Below are positions 27,771 to 36,667 of a stretch of 64,000 nucleotides of DNA, in pieces. The position numbers and the translations under genes are program-made. The notes under the pieces are model-generated. The model made no database searches, was not told where the DNA came from, and saw nothing but the letters and a program-made list of their open reading frames with translations. Source of the stretch: Georgenia sp. SYP-B2076 (GTDB taxonomy: Bacteria; Actinomycetota; Actinomycetes; Actinomycetales; Actinomycetaceae); NCBI RefSeq assembly GCF_003991205.1, contig NZ_RXOZ01000011.1:615683-679682 (forward strand), read 5' to 3'. How positions within the stretch are numbered: position 1 is the first letter of the stretch; every line of letters starts with the position of its first letter.

Positions 27771-27788
27771 GCAGGTCGGGGGCCGGGG

Positions 27789-27816
27789 CGGCTCAGGACC
27801 ACGCAGGCCTGAGCCG
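27789..27816. terminator. Bidirectional hairpin between LLM oxidoreductase and RNase HI genes
   Basis: CGGCTCAGG (27789-27797) and CCTGAGCCG (27808-27816) are perfect 9-base inverted arms around a 10-base loop, in the gap between two convergent stop codons. Confidence 0.75.
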
Positions 27817-27917
27817 GGGCACGGCGCGCCGCCGGCGGTGGCGCGCCGCTGTCAGCGGGCCGGGGGGCGCGGTGCGCCGTCAGCGGGCCGGGGGCGCGCT
27901 GACGGCGTCAGCGGGGG

Positions 27918-28685
27918 TCAGCGCGCGACGCGCCTCGCGGCCTGCGCCTCCTTGGCGGCCCCCACCGCGAGGGAGTCCGCGAGCTCGTTGTGCTCGTCCC
28001 CGGCGTGCCCGCGCACCCACTCGAAGTCGGTCCGCCCGGTCCGGGCGCCGAGCTCGGCGTCGATGGCCTGCACGAGCGCGAGGTTCTCGGGCACCTTCCC
28101 GTCACCCTTGAGCCAGCCGCGGCGCTTCCAGCCCTTGGCCCACTTCGTCGCGATGTTGATGACGTACTGGGAGTCGGCCCGCACCAGCAGGTCGACCTCG
28201 GGGCCGGCGTGCCGCAGCGCCTCGAGCAGCGCGAGCAGCTCGCCGATGTTGTTGGTGCCGTGCTCGAGGCCACCGGCGCCGGTCTCGCCGGTGGTCTGGT
28301 CCACCCAGGCCCACCCGGTCGGCCCGGGGTTGCCCAGCGCGGAGCCGTCGGTGGCGACGACCTTGCCGTAGCCGGCGACCGAGCGCGCCGGTGCGGGCTC
28401 GGCGGCCGCGCGGCCCCGCCCCCTGGCGGCCGCGGCCGGAGCCTGGGTGGAGCGGGTCAGCCCTCGGCCGTCGAGGAGGGCGCCCACCCGCTCGGTGTGC
28501 CAGACGTAGAACACCGTGCCGTCGCGAAGCTTGGCGTCCTTGGCCAGCCCGTCCGAGACGGCGCGCTCGGCGGCGCTGGCACCTTCCTTGAGCCCGAGCT
28601 CGGTCAGGTGCTGCCCGACCTCGCGGGCCGTCAGCGCGAACATCTTGCCCAGCTCGGTCTGTGTGGACCAGCTCTTCGAACCCAA
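27918..28685 (-). CDS. Ribonuclease HI with extra N-terminal domain
   Basis: A 255-residue protein. The C-terminal 150 residues are an RNase HI fold with catalytic acids in VVATDGSALGNPG, NIGELLALLEAL, VRADSQYVIN and GHAGDEHNELADSLA. The N-terminal 80 residues (TQTELGKMFALTAREVGQHLTELGL, FYVWHTERVGALL) form a small helical, winged-helix-like module not present in E. coli RnhA and joined by an Ala/Arg linker. It begins with TTG at 28685, preceded by GAGGAG at good spacing. It removes RNA from RNA-DNA hybrids; the extra domain may provide nucleic-acid binding, which is inference. Confidence 0.85.
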   Translation of the reverse strand: MGSKSWSTQTELGKMFALTAREVGQHLTELGLKEGASAAERAVSDGLAKDAKLRDGTVFYVWHTERVGALLDGRGLTRSTQAPAAAARGRGRAAAEPAPARSVAGYGKVVATDGSALGNPGPTGWAWVDQTTGETGAGGLEHGTNNIGELLALLEALRHAGPEVDLLVRADSQYVINIATKWAKGWKRRGWLKGDGKVPENLALVQAIDAELGARTGRTDFEWVRGHAGDEHNELADSLAVGAAKEAQAARRVAR

Positions 28686-28796
28686 CGTCTTCTCCTCATG
28701 CGGCGGTGGTGCCCGGCCACCCTCCTACGCGCGGGGGGCGCGCGCCACCATGAACACGCCTCCGCCGGCGTGCGGTGCCGCACACCGCCCGCGCGC

Positions 28797-29312
28797 TCAC
28801 GCCGCCCGCAGCTGCGCGTCGATCGCCACGGCCCACGCCGTCACCCGGTCGAAGTCGCGCCAGTCCCCGCGGGTCTTCCACCGCTCCAGGAAGCCCGTGG
28901 CCTCCTCCCCCACCTTGCCGGCGAACATCACGTACCCCCGCACGCCCGCGCGCTGCGCCAGGGCGGCCAGGTCGCCGGGCACCCGCGCCGCCTCGGGGGC
29001 CGACAGCGCCGCCGCGACGGCCCCGTCGTGCGGGTGCTCCCCGGTGGGGCCGGTGCTGAACAGCCAGGTCGGGCCCCCGGGGCGCTGGCGCTCCATCCGC
29101 CGCAGGAAGCTGCGACCCTCCGCCATCCACTGACCGTGGTAGATGGCGCTGCCGAGGATCACGGCGTCGTAGGCGCGCAGGTCGATGACGTCCGCGACGG
29201 GCAGGACGTCCACGTCCCGTCCGGAGGTGCGCAGCACCGCACCGACCGCCTCGGCGATCTCGGCCGTCGACCCGTGCCTGCTCGCGTACGCCACCAAGAC
29301 TCTTGTCCCCAT
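28797..29312 (-). CDS. Flavodoxin-domain protein (HemG-like)
   Basis: A 171-residue single-domain flavoprotein. VLVAYASRHGSTAEIAEAVGAVL is the FMN phosphate-binding loop, AVILGSAIYHGQWM and LFSTGPTGEH contact the flavin ring. Matches the flavodoxin_5 group that includes menaquinone-dependent protoporphyrinogen oxidase HemG, though many actinobacterial members have no assigned role. ATG 29312 follows GGGAGG. Upstream and divergent to the EF-G2 gene. Confidence 0.82.
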   Translation of the reverse strand: MGTRVLVAYASRHGSTAEIAEAVGAVLRTSGRDVDVLPVADVIDLRAYDAVILGSAIYHGQWMAEGRSFLRRMERQRPGGPTWLFSTGPTGEHPHDGAVAAALSAPEAARVPGDLAALAQRAGVRGYVMFAGKVGEEATGFLERWKTRGDWRDFDRVTAWAVAIDAQLRAA

Positions 29313-29565
29313 GGCCCGCCTCCCGGGGAAGCCGCGACGCCGTCGTCGGCTCGTGGTCCACCCTGCCCCAGCGACGCCGCCGGCGGAAGTGACCATGGTC
29401 CCGGGTCGCCCGGCACGACCCGCGGCCCCGTTCGCAGATGCGGGAGGTTTCCCGCCCGGAGCCCTACATCCCGGCGCCGGATGCCAACTAGGATCCTGGA
29501 CATATCCCGGCCCCGCGGCAGCAGGCCGCAGCAAGCGGGGCAGCTGCTCGACGAGGAGTGTGCCC

Positions 29566-31650
29566 ATGGACGACGTCGCCACCACCTCGATCCGCAACGT
29601 GGTGCTGGTCGGTCATGCCGGCAGCGGGAAGACCTCGCTGGGCGAGGCGCTGCTCCACCGCGCCGGCGCCACGAGCCGGCTGGGCCGCGTCGACGACGGG
29701 ACGTCGGTCCTCGACGCCGAGCCGGAGTCGGTCCGGCGCCGGTCGACCCTCACCCTCGCCATCGCCTCGATGACGTGGACGGTGACGGACGGGCAGACGT
29801 GCAAGATCAACCTCATCGACACCCCCGGGCACGAGGACTTCGCCCAGGTCGTGGACGCGGGCCTGTCCGTCGCGGATCTCGCCGTCGTCGTCGTCAGCGC
29901 CGTCGACGGCCCCCAGCCCGGCACGGAACGCGTCTGGGCGCGCTGCGCCGAGCTCGGCCTGCCGCGCCTCGTCTTCGTCACCAAGGAGGACAAGCCGTCC
30001 GCCGACTACGACCGGATCATCACGCAGGCGCGGGACACGTACGGCGCCGGCGTCGTGGCGCTGGAGCTGCCGGTGGGCTCGCAGCAGTCCTTCCACGGCG
30101 TGGTCGACCTCCTCTTCGACCGCTCCCGCGAGTACGACGCCGACGGGCTGGGACGCACGGTGCCCGTCGCCGACGACCAGGTCGAGGAGCAGCGCAGGCG
30201 CCGCGACGAGCTCGTCGAGGAGGTCGTCAGCGGCGACGACGACCAGCTCGAGCGGTACCTCGCCGGGGAGACGCTGTCCGCGCAGGACGTCCAGCGCACC
30301 CTGGCGCGGGAGGTGGCCGACGGCCTCGTGTTCCCCGTCCTCGTCGGCTCGGCCGCCACGGGCGTGGGCGTCGACCGCCTCGCCGACTTCATCTGCGAGC
30401 TGGGCCCCTCCCCCGCGCAGCGGCCCACCACCGTGCTCGTCGGCGGCAGGGCCACCCCCGTGCCGGCTGACCCGGCCGGTGAGCCGCTCGTCCACGTCTT
30501 CCGGACCATGGCCGACCAGTTCGTGGGCCAGGTCTCGCTGCTGAAGGTCCTCTCGGGCACGCTGCGCGGGGACGACAAGCTCGTCAACACCACCACGCAG
30601 TCCGAGGAGCGCCTCCACGGCCTCTTCTTCCTCCGCGGCAAGGAGCACGTGCCGACCACGAAGGTGGTGGCGGGCGACCTCGGCGGGGTCGCCAAGCTCG
30701 CCGCCTCACCCACCCGGTCCCTGCTGGCCCTGCCCGGGCGGCCGGTCAGCCTGGCCCCGCTCCCCGCGCCGGCGGCGGGCTACACCCTCGCGGTGCGGCC
30801 GCTGACCCAGAGCGACGACGACAAGCTTCCCGAGGCGCTGCGGCGGCTGTGCGCCGAGGACCCCGGCCTGGTCGTCAACCAGGACGACGAGGCCGGCCAG
30901 ACCCTCGTCACCGCGGTCGGTGACACCCATCTCGCCGTCGCCCTCGAGCGCCTCGAGCGCAAGTTCGGCGTCAAGGTGGAGACCGAGGCGGTGCGCGTGC
31001 CGTACCGCGAGACGATCTCGGCGCCGGTCGAGGTGGAGGGCAAGGTCAAGAAGCAGTCCGGGGGGCACGGCCAGTTCGCCGTCACGCAGCTGCGGGTGAG
31101 CCCCGCGGCGCGGGGCGCGGGGCTGGAGTTCGTGGACTCGGTGGTCGGCGGCGCCATCCCGCGGCACTACATGCCCGCCGTCCAACGCGGGGTCGAGGAC
31201 GCGATGGTCTCCGGCGGCCCGCGGGGCCACCGCCTGACGGACCTGCGGGTCGAGTGCGTGGACGGCAAGTACCACTCGGTCGACTCCTCGGACATGGCCT
31301 TCCGCACCGCCGCCGCGCTCGGCGTCGCCCAGGCCCTCCGCCAGGGCGGCTCGATCGTGCTCGAGCCGGTGTCGGCGGCGACCATCACGGTGCCCACCGC
31401 CAGCCAGGGGGACGTGCTCGCCGACCTCGCCACGCGCCGGGGCCGCGTCGTCGACACCGGCGGGGGCGGCGGCGGCGAGGAGGTCATCGAGGCCGTGGTG
31501 CCGACGGCGGAGCTGCGGCGCTACGCCGTCGACCTGCGGGCGCTGACCGCCGGGCGGGGCCACTACCGCGCCGTGCACGACCATTACGAGCCGGTGCCCG
31601 AGAACCTTCTGGCCCAGATCGGGGACCCGGCCGGCGTCGGCCGCGCCTGA
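29566..31650 (+). CDS. Elongation factor G-like protein EF-G2
   Basis: A 694-residue translational GTPase paralogue. G1 is GHAGSGKTS, G3 DTPGHEDF, but the G4 guanine-specificity motif is TKEDK rather than NKxD. Domains II-V follow the EF-G order (VFRTMADQFVGQVSLLKVLSG in II, SGGHGQFAVTQLRV in IV, YHSVDSSDMAFRTAA before V). EF-G2 of mycobacteria (FusA2) lacks full translocase activity, so this is probably not the housekeeping factor. AGGAG precedes ATG 29566 by 7 nt. There is no str-operon context. Confidence 0.88.
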   Translation: MDDVATTSIRNVVLVGHAGSGKTSLGEALLHRAGATSRLGRVDDGTSVLDAEPESVRRRSTLTLAIASMTWTVTDGQTCKINLIDTPGHEDFAQVVDAGLSVADLAVVVVSAVDGPQPGTERVWARCAELGLPRLVFVTKEDKPSADYDRIITQARDTYGAGVVALELPVGSQQSFHGVVDLLFDRSREYDADGLGRTVPVADDQVEEQRRRRDELVEEVVSGDDDQLERYLAGETLSAQDVQRTLAREVADGLVFPVLVGSAATGVGVDRLADFICELGPSPAQRPTTVLVGGRATPVPADPAGEPLVHVFRTMADQFVGQVSLLKVLSGTLRGDDKLVNTTTQSEERLHGLFFLRGKEHVPTTKVVAGDLGGVAKLAASPTRSLLALPGRPVSLAPLPAPAAGYTLAVRPLTQSDDDKLPEALRRLCAEDPGLVVNQDDEAGQTLVTAVGDTHLAVALERLERKFGVKVETEAVRVPYRETISAPVEVEGKVKKQSGGHGQFAVTQLRVSPAARGAGLEFVDSVVGGAIPRHYMPAVQRGVEDAMVSGGPRGHRLTDLRVECVDGKYHSVDSSDMAFRTAAALGVAQALRQGGSIVLEPVSAATITVPTASQGDVLADLATRRGRVVDTGGGGGGEEVIEAVVPTAELRRYAVDLRALTAGRGHYRAVHDHYEPVPENLLAQIGDPAGVGRA

Positions 31651-31656
31651 CCCCCC

Positions 31657-31689
31657 TGCAGGTGCAGGTGCAGGTGCAGGTGCAGGTGC
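31657..31689. repeat. TGCAGG hexanucleotide tandem repeat
   Basis: TGCAGG is repeated five and a half times without mismatch directly after the EF-G2 stop codon. It sits beside a truncated glgC-like gene and is prone to slippage. Confidence 0.9.
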
Positions 31690-31714
31690 TGACAGGTCAA
31701 GTCCTCGCAGTCGC

Positions 31715-32137
31715 CTACCCGTCCTCGTGGCGCCCGCCGGCGGGCACCGGCACGTCGGCGGAGGCCACGAGGACGACTTCGGCGCCGTGGGACCTGATGA
31801 GCCCGGCCTGGCGCCAGAGGGCGTCCGTGGTGCCCTCGTGGCAGCCCTCCTTCTCGTCCCCCAGGTGCGGGCCGACGAGCATCGGGCCACCCCGGGACCG
31901 GTCGAGGTCCCAGGGCCGGCCGCCGGCCAGGTGGCGGTTGATCGACGTCGGGTGCTGCTGCTCGACGACCCACACGTCGTCGAGGCCGCTGTTACGGGCG
32001 TTCGAGAAAGGGGTGTCGATGAGGCGGTGGGATCCGGCGAAACGCAGCGCCGGCTTGGCGCGGTGCACGGTGAGCAGGTCGAGACGGCTGCCCGCGCCGC
32101 CCGCCAGCACGATGAGCAGGGTGCGGGTGGGGGCCAT
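31715..32137 (-). pseudogene. Truncated glucose-1-phosphate adenylyltransferase-like gene (glgC remnant)
   Basis: The 140-residue frame begins like the nucleotidyltransferase domain of GlgC-type enzymes: IVLAGGAGSRLDLLTVHRAKPAL, HRLIDTPFSNARNSGLDDVWVV, EGTTDALWRQAGLIRSHG and then VLVASAD, where the family continues into the sugar-binding half. Here it stops after PVPAGGRHEDG. Full-length members have about 400 residues, so nearly two thirds are missing, including the left-handed beta-helix. It is most simply a remnant; a short functional protein is not excluded. The loss ends next to the TGCAGG repeat. Confidence 0.72.
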
Positions 32138-32300
32138 GTGCCAGCTCCGGAAGCGTTCTGGCGCGTCGGGTCAGTCCGGGCGATCGTGCGTGCCCCGCGC
32201 CGCTGCAGCAACCCGAGCGGCGGCCGCGTCACCGCGGGGCGCGGTCCGTACGTGCCGGGTCACCGCCCCCCGCAGATGCTCCTATGAATGTCAGTACTTG

Positions 32301-32355
32301 ACCGCTCGGCGCCCATGGCGGGGGCACCTCACCGCTCGGCGCCCAGGGCGGGGGC
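32301..32355. repeat. 30-base tandem duplication at the 3' end of pepN
   Basis: The 25 bases 32301-32325 and 32331-32355 differ at one position. The second copy encodes the last residues of PepN and its stop codon; the first lies just downstream. Confidence 0.75.
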
Positions 32356-34971
32356 GAGCTGGGCGCGGAGCGCGCGCAGGAGGTGGTCGTGGGCCTCGAC
32401 GACGAGCCGGCGCAGCGCGGCCGGGGCGTCGGCGTTCTGCTGCAGCCAGGCGGCGGCCAGGCGCGCGACCGGGTGCTCCTCCGGCTCCTGCCCCGGCGTG
32501 GCGTCCTGGTGCCCGGGGAAGAGGCCCCTGACCAGCCGGCCCGCGATCTCGATCGAGTGCTCGGCCCACACCTGCCGCAGCGCGTCGAAGTAGCGCGGGG
32601 CATACGGGGCGGTGAGCTCGGCGTGCAACGGCTGGGTGAAGCCCGCGATCGTGGCGTCCACGTGGTCGTTGGTCAGGCCGCCGGGGCGCATGAGGGTGGC
32701 CCACGCGCTCGCCCGGACCGCCGGGTCGGGCAGGGCGGTGAGCGCGGCGAGGTGCTGCGTGGCGCCGTCCGCGGTGGGGTCGCGCACGAGCTCGGCGTTC
32801 AGCTCCTCGGTGGTGGCGGCGCCGACGGACGCGAGCGACTGCCACAGCGACCAGCGCAGCTCGGGGTCCAGGGGCAGTCCGGGCACGACGAGCGTGCCGT
32901 CGAGCAGCCCCCGCACCCGGGGCGCGGCGGCGGGGACGGTCGCCGCGGCGCGCGCGAACGAGCGCGCCCACACGAGCTGGGCGTCGGAGCCGGGGGCGGC
33001 CGCCCGCAGCTGCGCCCAGGACCCGTCCGCGAGCTCGGCGCGGCGGGCGGCGCGCCGGCCGGCGGGCGCGTAGCGCTCCACGGCGACGACGGCGTTCAGG
33101 GTCAGGCCCGCCAGCACCGCACTGTCGGTCTCCGCGCCCCCGTGGCGCAGGACGAGCGCGAGGTAGTCCGCCGCCGGGAGCAGCGCGTCGCGCGTGGCGT
33201 TCCACAGCGCCGACCAGACGAGCGAGCGAGGCAGCGTCTGGGTCAGCGCGCCGAGGTGGTCCGTCGCGGTGGCCAGGCTCGTGGGGTCGAGCCGGACCTT
33301 GGCGTAGGTGAGGTCGTCGTCGTTGACCAGGACGAGCGCGGGCAGCGGCAGCCCGGCCGCCTCGGCCACCTCGGTGGCGGCGCCGGTGACGTCCAGCTCG
33401 AGGCGGCGGGTGCGCACGAGCCTCGTGCCGCCGTCATCCTCCTGCAGGGCGTACAGGCCCACGGCGAGGCGGTGCGGGCGCGGCACGCTCGCCCCGGTCA
33501 CGGGGTCCGCCGCGTCCTGGTGCAGGAACAGGCGGCCGATGCGGTCGCCGTCGGGGACGACGTCGGCGCGCAGCGTGGACGTGCCGGCGGTCTGCAGCCA
33601 GAGGCGCGCCCACTCGGTCAGGTCGCGCCCCGAGGTCCTCTCGAGCGCGCGCAGCAGGTCCTCCAACGTCGTCGAGGAGAAGGCGTGCTCGGCGAAGTAC
33701 TCGCGGGCGCCTGCGAAGAACTCCTCGGTGCCCACGTAGGCCACGAGCTGCTTGAGGACGGAGGCGCCCTTGGCATAGGTGATGCCGTCGAAGTTCTGCT
33801 TGGCCGCCTCGAGGTCGGCGATGTCCGCGACGACGGGATGGGTGGTGGGCAGCTGGTCCTGCGTGTACGCCCAGGCCTTCCGGCGGTTCGCGAAGGACAC
33901 CCACGCGTCGGAGAACTCCGTGGCGGCCACGGACGCGTGGGCGCCCATGTAGTCGGCGAAGGACTCCTTGAGCCACAGGTCGTCCCACCACCGCGGGGTG
34001 ACGAGGTCACCGAACCACATGTGGGCCATCTCGTGCAGGATCGTGTTCGCCCGCGCCTGGTACTGCGCCCGCGTGGCCGCCGAGCGGAAGACGTAGGACT
34101 CCGTGAACGTGACGCAGCCCGGGTTCTCCATGGCGCCCAGGTTGTACTCGGGCACGAAGACCTGATCGTACTTGCCCCACGGGTAGGGGTAGGCGAACTC
34201 GCGGTGATAGAGGTCCAGGCCCTGACGGGTGACCTCGAGGATGCGGTCGGCGTCGAGGTGCTCGGCGAGCGAGGCGCGGCACAGCACGCCGAGCGGGACG
34301 TCGAGCTCGCCGCCGTCCGGCAGCGGGCCGCGCCAGCCGCCCGTGACCCGGTGGTAGGGCCCGGCGACGACGGCGGTCAGATAGGTGGACATCGGCGGCG
34401 TCGGCGCGAAGGTCCACCGGCTCACGGCGTCACCGGTTCCCGCGGCGTCCCCGAGGTGGTCGACCACGGCGACGGGCTGGTTGGACAGCACGTGCCAGCC
34501 CGCGGGCGCCGTGACCTCGAACGTGAAGCTGGCCTTGAGGTCGGGCTGCTCGAGGTCGGCGAAGACGCGGCGGGCGTCCGCCGGCTCGTACTGGGTGTAG
34601 AGGTACGTCTGCCCGTCCACGGGGTCCACGAACCGGTGCAGGCCCTCGCCCGAGCGTGAGTAGAGCGCGTCGGCCTCGACCGTGACGACGTTGTCCCCCG
34701 CCAGGCCGTCGAGCAGCACCCGGGCGCCGTCATAGACCTCCGCCGGGTCGAGGGACCGGCCGTTGACGACGACGGACCGGACCTCGCCCAGGAAGTCGAG
34801 GAACGTCGTGGGCGCCGAGGACGTGAAGCGCACGGTCGTGACCGAGGGGAAGGTGGCGCGCGCCGGGTCGGGCGCGCCGCTCAGGTCCAGGCGCACGTGG
34901 TAGTCGCTCACCCGCAGGTGGGCGGAGCGGTCGCGGGCCTCGGCCCGGGTCAGGTTCGCCGTCGTTGTCAC
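32329..34971 (-). CDS. pepN: Aminopeptidase N (M1 family)
   Basis: An 880-residue cytosolic zinc aminopeptidase. The exopeptidase motif GAMEN lies near residue 276 and HEMAHMWFGD, with the downstream glutamate in LKESFADYM, near 311-335. The ERAP1_C-like helical domain fills the C-terminal half. Length matches actinobacterial PepN (about 850-880). GTG 34971 (VTTTANLTRAEARDRS) is taken because the family begins there; an in-frame ATG at 34989 is possible and neither has a strong ribosome site. Confidence 0.93.
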   Translation of the reverse strand: MTTTANLTRAEARDRSAHLRVSDYHVRLDLSGAPDPARATFPSVTTVRFTSSAPTTFLDFLGEVRSVVVNGRSLDPAEVYDGARVLLDGLAGDNVVTVEADALYSRSGEGLHRFVDPVDGQTYLYTQYEPADARRVFADLEQPDLKASFTFEVTAPAGWHVLSNQPVAVVDHLGDAAGTGDAVSRWTFAPTPPMSTYLTAVVAGPYHRVTGGWRGPLPDGGELDVPLGVLCRASLAEHLDADRILEVTRQGLDLYHREFAYPYPWGKYDQVFVPEYNLGAMENPGCVTFTESYVFRSAATRAQYQARANTILHEMAHMWFGDLVTPRWWDDLWLKESFADYMGAHASVAATEFSDAWVSFANRRKAWAYTQDQLPTTHPVVADIADLEAAKQNFDGITYAKGASVLKQLVAYVGTEEFFAGAREYFAEHAFSSTTLEDLLRALERTSGRDLTEWARLWLQTAGTSTLRADVVPDGDRIGRLFLHQDAADPVTGASVPRPHRLAVGLYALQEDDGGTRLVRTRRLELDVTGAATEVAEAAGLPLPALVLVNDDDLTYAKVRLDPTSLATATDHLGALTQTLPRSLVWSALWNATRDALLPAADYLALVLRHGGAETDSAVLAGLTLNAVVAVERYAPAGRRAARRAELADGSWAQLRAAAPGSDAQLVWARSFARAAATVPAAAPRVRGLLDGTLVVPGLPLDPELRWSLWQSLASVGAATTEELNAELVRDPTADGATQHLAALTALPDPAVRASAWATLMRPGGLTNDHVDATIAGFTQPLHAELTAPYAPRYFDALRQVWAEHSIEIAGRLVRGLFPGHQDATPGQEPEEHPVARLAAAWLQQNADAPAALRRLVVEAHDHLLRALRAQLAPALGAER

Positions 34972-35126
34972 CCCGGCAGACAACCACATCGCCGCGACGG
35001 CGATCCAACCGCGAGCCGGTTCCCGTCCAGCACCGGCCGGTTCACTGCCCCGAACCGGTTCACCTTCGACGCCGCCTGCCGATGTGGTGGATGACTCCTG
35101 TCCGTCCAGCAGAATGGCACGCCCCC

Positions 35127-36575
35127 GTGAGAGCTCGTCCCGTCATCGCGGCGCTCGCCGCAGTCGTCGTCGCCGTCACCGCCATGGCCGTCCCGGCCGT
35201 AGGGGCCGGTGCCACCGCGGCGGGTACGGCCGAGATCTCCCGGCTGGAGGGGACGGACCGGTATGTCACGGCGGCGACGATTTCCGAGGCGACTTTCGCC
35301 CCCGGGGTGAAGGTCGCCTACGTGGCCAGCGGCACCGACTTCCCCGATGCCCTGGCCGGGGCGCCCGTGGCCGGCATGGGTGGCGCGCCGGTGCTCCTCG
35401 TCCCGCCGAGCGGCATCCCCGCCTCGGTCCGGACCGAGCTGGTCCGCCTCAAGCCGGGGCGCGTCGTCGTCCTCGGCGGCACCGGCGCCGTCAGCGCCGC
35501 GATCGAGACCCAGCTGGGGACGTACACCCGCGGCGGCGTCACCCGCCTGGACGGGGCGGACCGCTACGCCACGGCGGCGACGATCTCCGAGGCGAGCTTC
35601 GCCCCCGGGGTGAAGGTCGCCTACGTGGCCAGCGGCACCGACTTCCCCGATGCCCTGGCCGGGGCGCCCGTGGCCGGCATGGGTGGCGCGCCGGTGCTCC
35701 TCGTCCCGCCGAGCGGCATCCCCGCCGCGGTCCGGACCGAGCTGGTCCGCCTCAAGCCGGGGCGCGTCGTCGTCCTCGGCGGCACCGGCGCCGTCAGCGC
35801 CGCGGTCAAGACCCAGCTGGGGACGTACACCCGCGGCGGCGTCACCCGCCTGGACGGGGCGGACCGCTACGCCACCTCGGCGACGATCTCCAAGGCGAGC
35901 TTCACCACGGGAGCCGACGTCGTCTACCTCGCCAGCGGCACGGGGTTCCCGGACGCCCTGGCCGGCGCCCCGGCGGCCGCGACGGCGGGCGCGCCCGTCC
36001 TGCTCGTCGCCCCCACCGGCCTCCCGGCCGCCGTGCGCACAGAGCTCGTCCGCCTCCGTCCCGCGAGCATCGTCGTCGTCGGCGGGCCCGGCGCGGTCAG
36101 CGGCGCCGTGGCCGCGCAGGCGGCCACCGCGGTGGCGGGGAGCGAGATCGCCAGGATCGCGGCGGCGTACTCGGCCCCGCCGGCCGGCCGCGGCGCGGGG
36201 GTCCGCGCGCTGGCCTGGGCCCAGACCCAGCTGGGTGTCCCGTACCGGTACGGCGGCGCCGACCCGACCGGGTACGACTGCTCGGGGCTGGTCATGCGCG
36301 CCTACGAGAACGCCGGTGTCCAGCTGACCCGCACCACCAGGCAGCAGTGGGCCTCCACGACCCGGGTGGCGCTGGCAGACCTGCAGCCCGGCGACATCGT
36401 GTTCTGGTCCAGCGACGGCGAGCCGTCGGGGATCTACCACAACGCCCTGTACGCCGGCGTGGACCCCGTCACCGGGAAGCACATGCGACTCCAGTCACCC
36501 TCGCCCGGCAAGGTCGTCGAGCTGGTCCCGATGTACGAGACGAACCTGCTGCCCTTCGGCGGCCGCATCGGCTGA
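35127..36575 (+). CDS. Secreted CWB2-repeat protein with NlpC/P60 endopeptidase domain
   Basis: A 482-residue exported protein: signal peptide (VRARPVIAALAAVVVAVTAMAVPAVGA), three CWB2 cell-wall-binding repeats (PF04122) of about 101 residues each starting at RLEGTDRYVTAATIS, RLDGADRYATAATIS and RLDGADRYATSATIS, and a C-terminal NlpC/P60 domain with Cys385 in YDCSGLVMRAY and His438 in GIYHNALYAG. It probably binds wall polymers and cleaves peptidoglycan stem peptides. Repeats 1 and 2 are almost identical at DNA level. An ATG at 35091 would add 12 residues; GTG 35127 gives the better signal peptide. Confidence 0.88.
   Translation: MRARPVIAALAAVVVAVTAMAVPAVGAGATAAGTAEISRLEGTDRYVTAATISEATFAPGVKVAYVASGTDFPDALAGAPVAGMGGAPVLLVPPSGIPASVRTELVRLKPGRVVVLGGTGAVSAAIETQLGTYTRGGVTRLDGADRYATAATISEASFAPGVKVAYVASGTDFPDALAGAPVAGMGGAPVLLVPPSGIPAAVRTELVRLKPGRVVVLGGTGAVSAAVKTQLGTYTRGGVTRLDGADRYATSATISKASFTTGADVVYLASGTGFPDALAGAPAAATAGAPVLLVAPTGLPAAVRTELVRLRPASIVVVGGPGAVSGAVAAQAATAVAGSEIARIAAAYSAPPAGRGAGVRALAWAQTQLGVPYRYGGADPTGYDCSGLVMRAYENAGVQLTRTTRQQWASTTRVALADLQPGDIVFWSSDGEPSGIYHNALYAGVDPVTGKHMRLQSPSPGKVVELVPMYETNLLPFGGRIG
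35257..35862 (+). repeat. 303-base tandem duplication inside the CWB2 gene
   Basis: The segment around 35290-35545 recurs 303 bases later with few differences, among them TCG/GCG and ATCGAG/GTCAAG changes. It encodes CWB2 repeats 1 and 2; repeat 3 is clearly diverged. Exactly 101 codons per unit keeps the frame. Confidence 0.9.
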
Positions 36576-36656
36576 GCCGCCGGCCCTGCACCGCCACCGC
36601 CCGGCCGCCGGCCCTGCACCGCCACCGCCCGGCCGCCGGCCCTGCACCGCCACCGG
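36576..36656. repeat. 28-base tandem repeat, nearly three copies
   Basis: A GCCGCCGGCCCTGCACCGCC-type unit of 28 bases begins immediately after the stop codon of the NlpC/P60 gene (36576, 36604, 36632). The first two copies are identical; the third runs into a hairpin. Confidence 0.9.
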
Positions 36657-36667
36657 GCGGCCGGCGG
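36633..36667 (+). terminator. Hairpin after the CWB2-NlpC gene
   Basis: CCGCCGGCC (36633-36641) and GGCCGGCGG (36659-36667) are perfect 9-base arms with a 17-base loop, formed by the last repeat copy, followed by a G-run instead of a U-tract. Confidence 0.5.

Noticed and set aside
30706..32232. 508-codon minus-strand frame covering the EF-G2 3' end and glgC remnant
   Set aside because: It merges antisense of EF-G2 with a wrong frame of the glgC remnant; no coherent protein.
35257..36170. Possible CRISPR-like periodicity
   Set aside because: The 303-base period is two coding CWB2 repeats without spacers of variable sequence.
36576..36656. 28-base repeats resembling a CRISPR array
   Set aside because: Copies are directly adjacent with no spacers and no cas genes are present.
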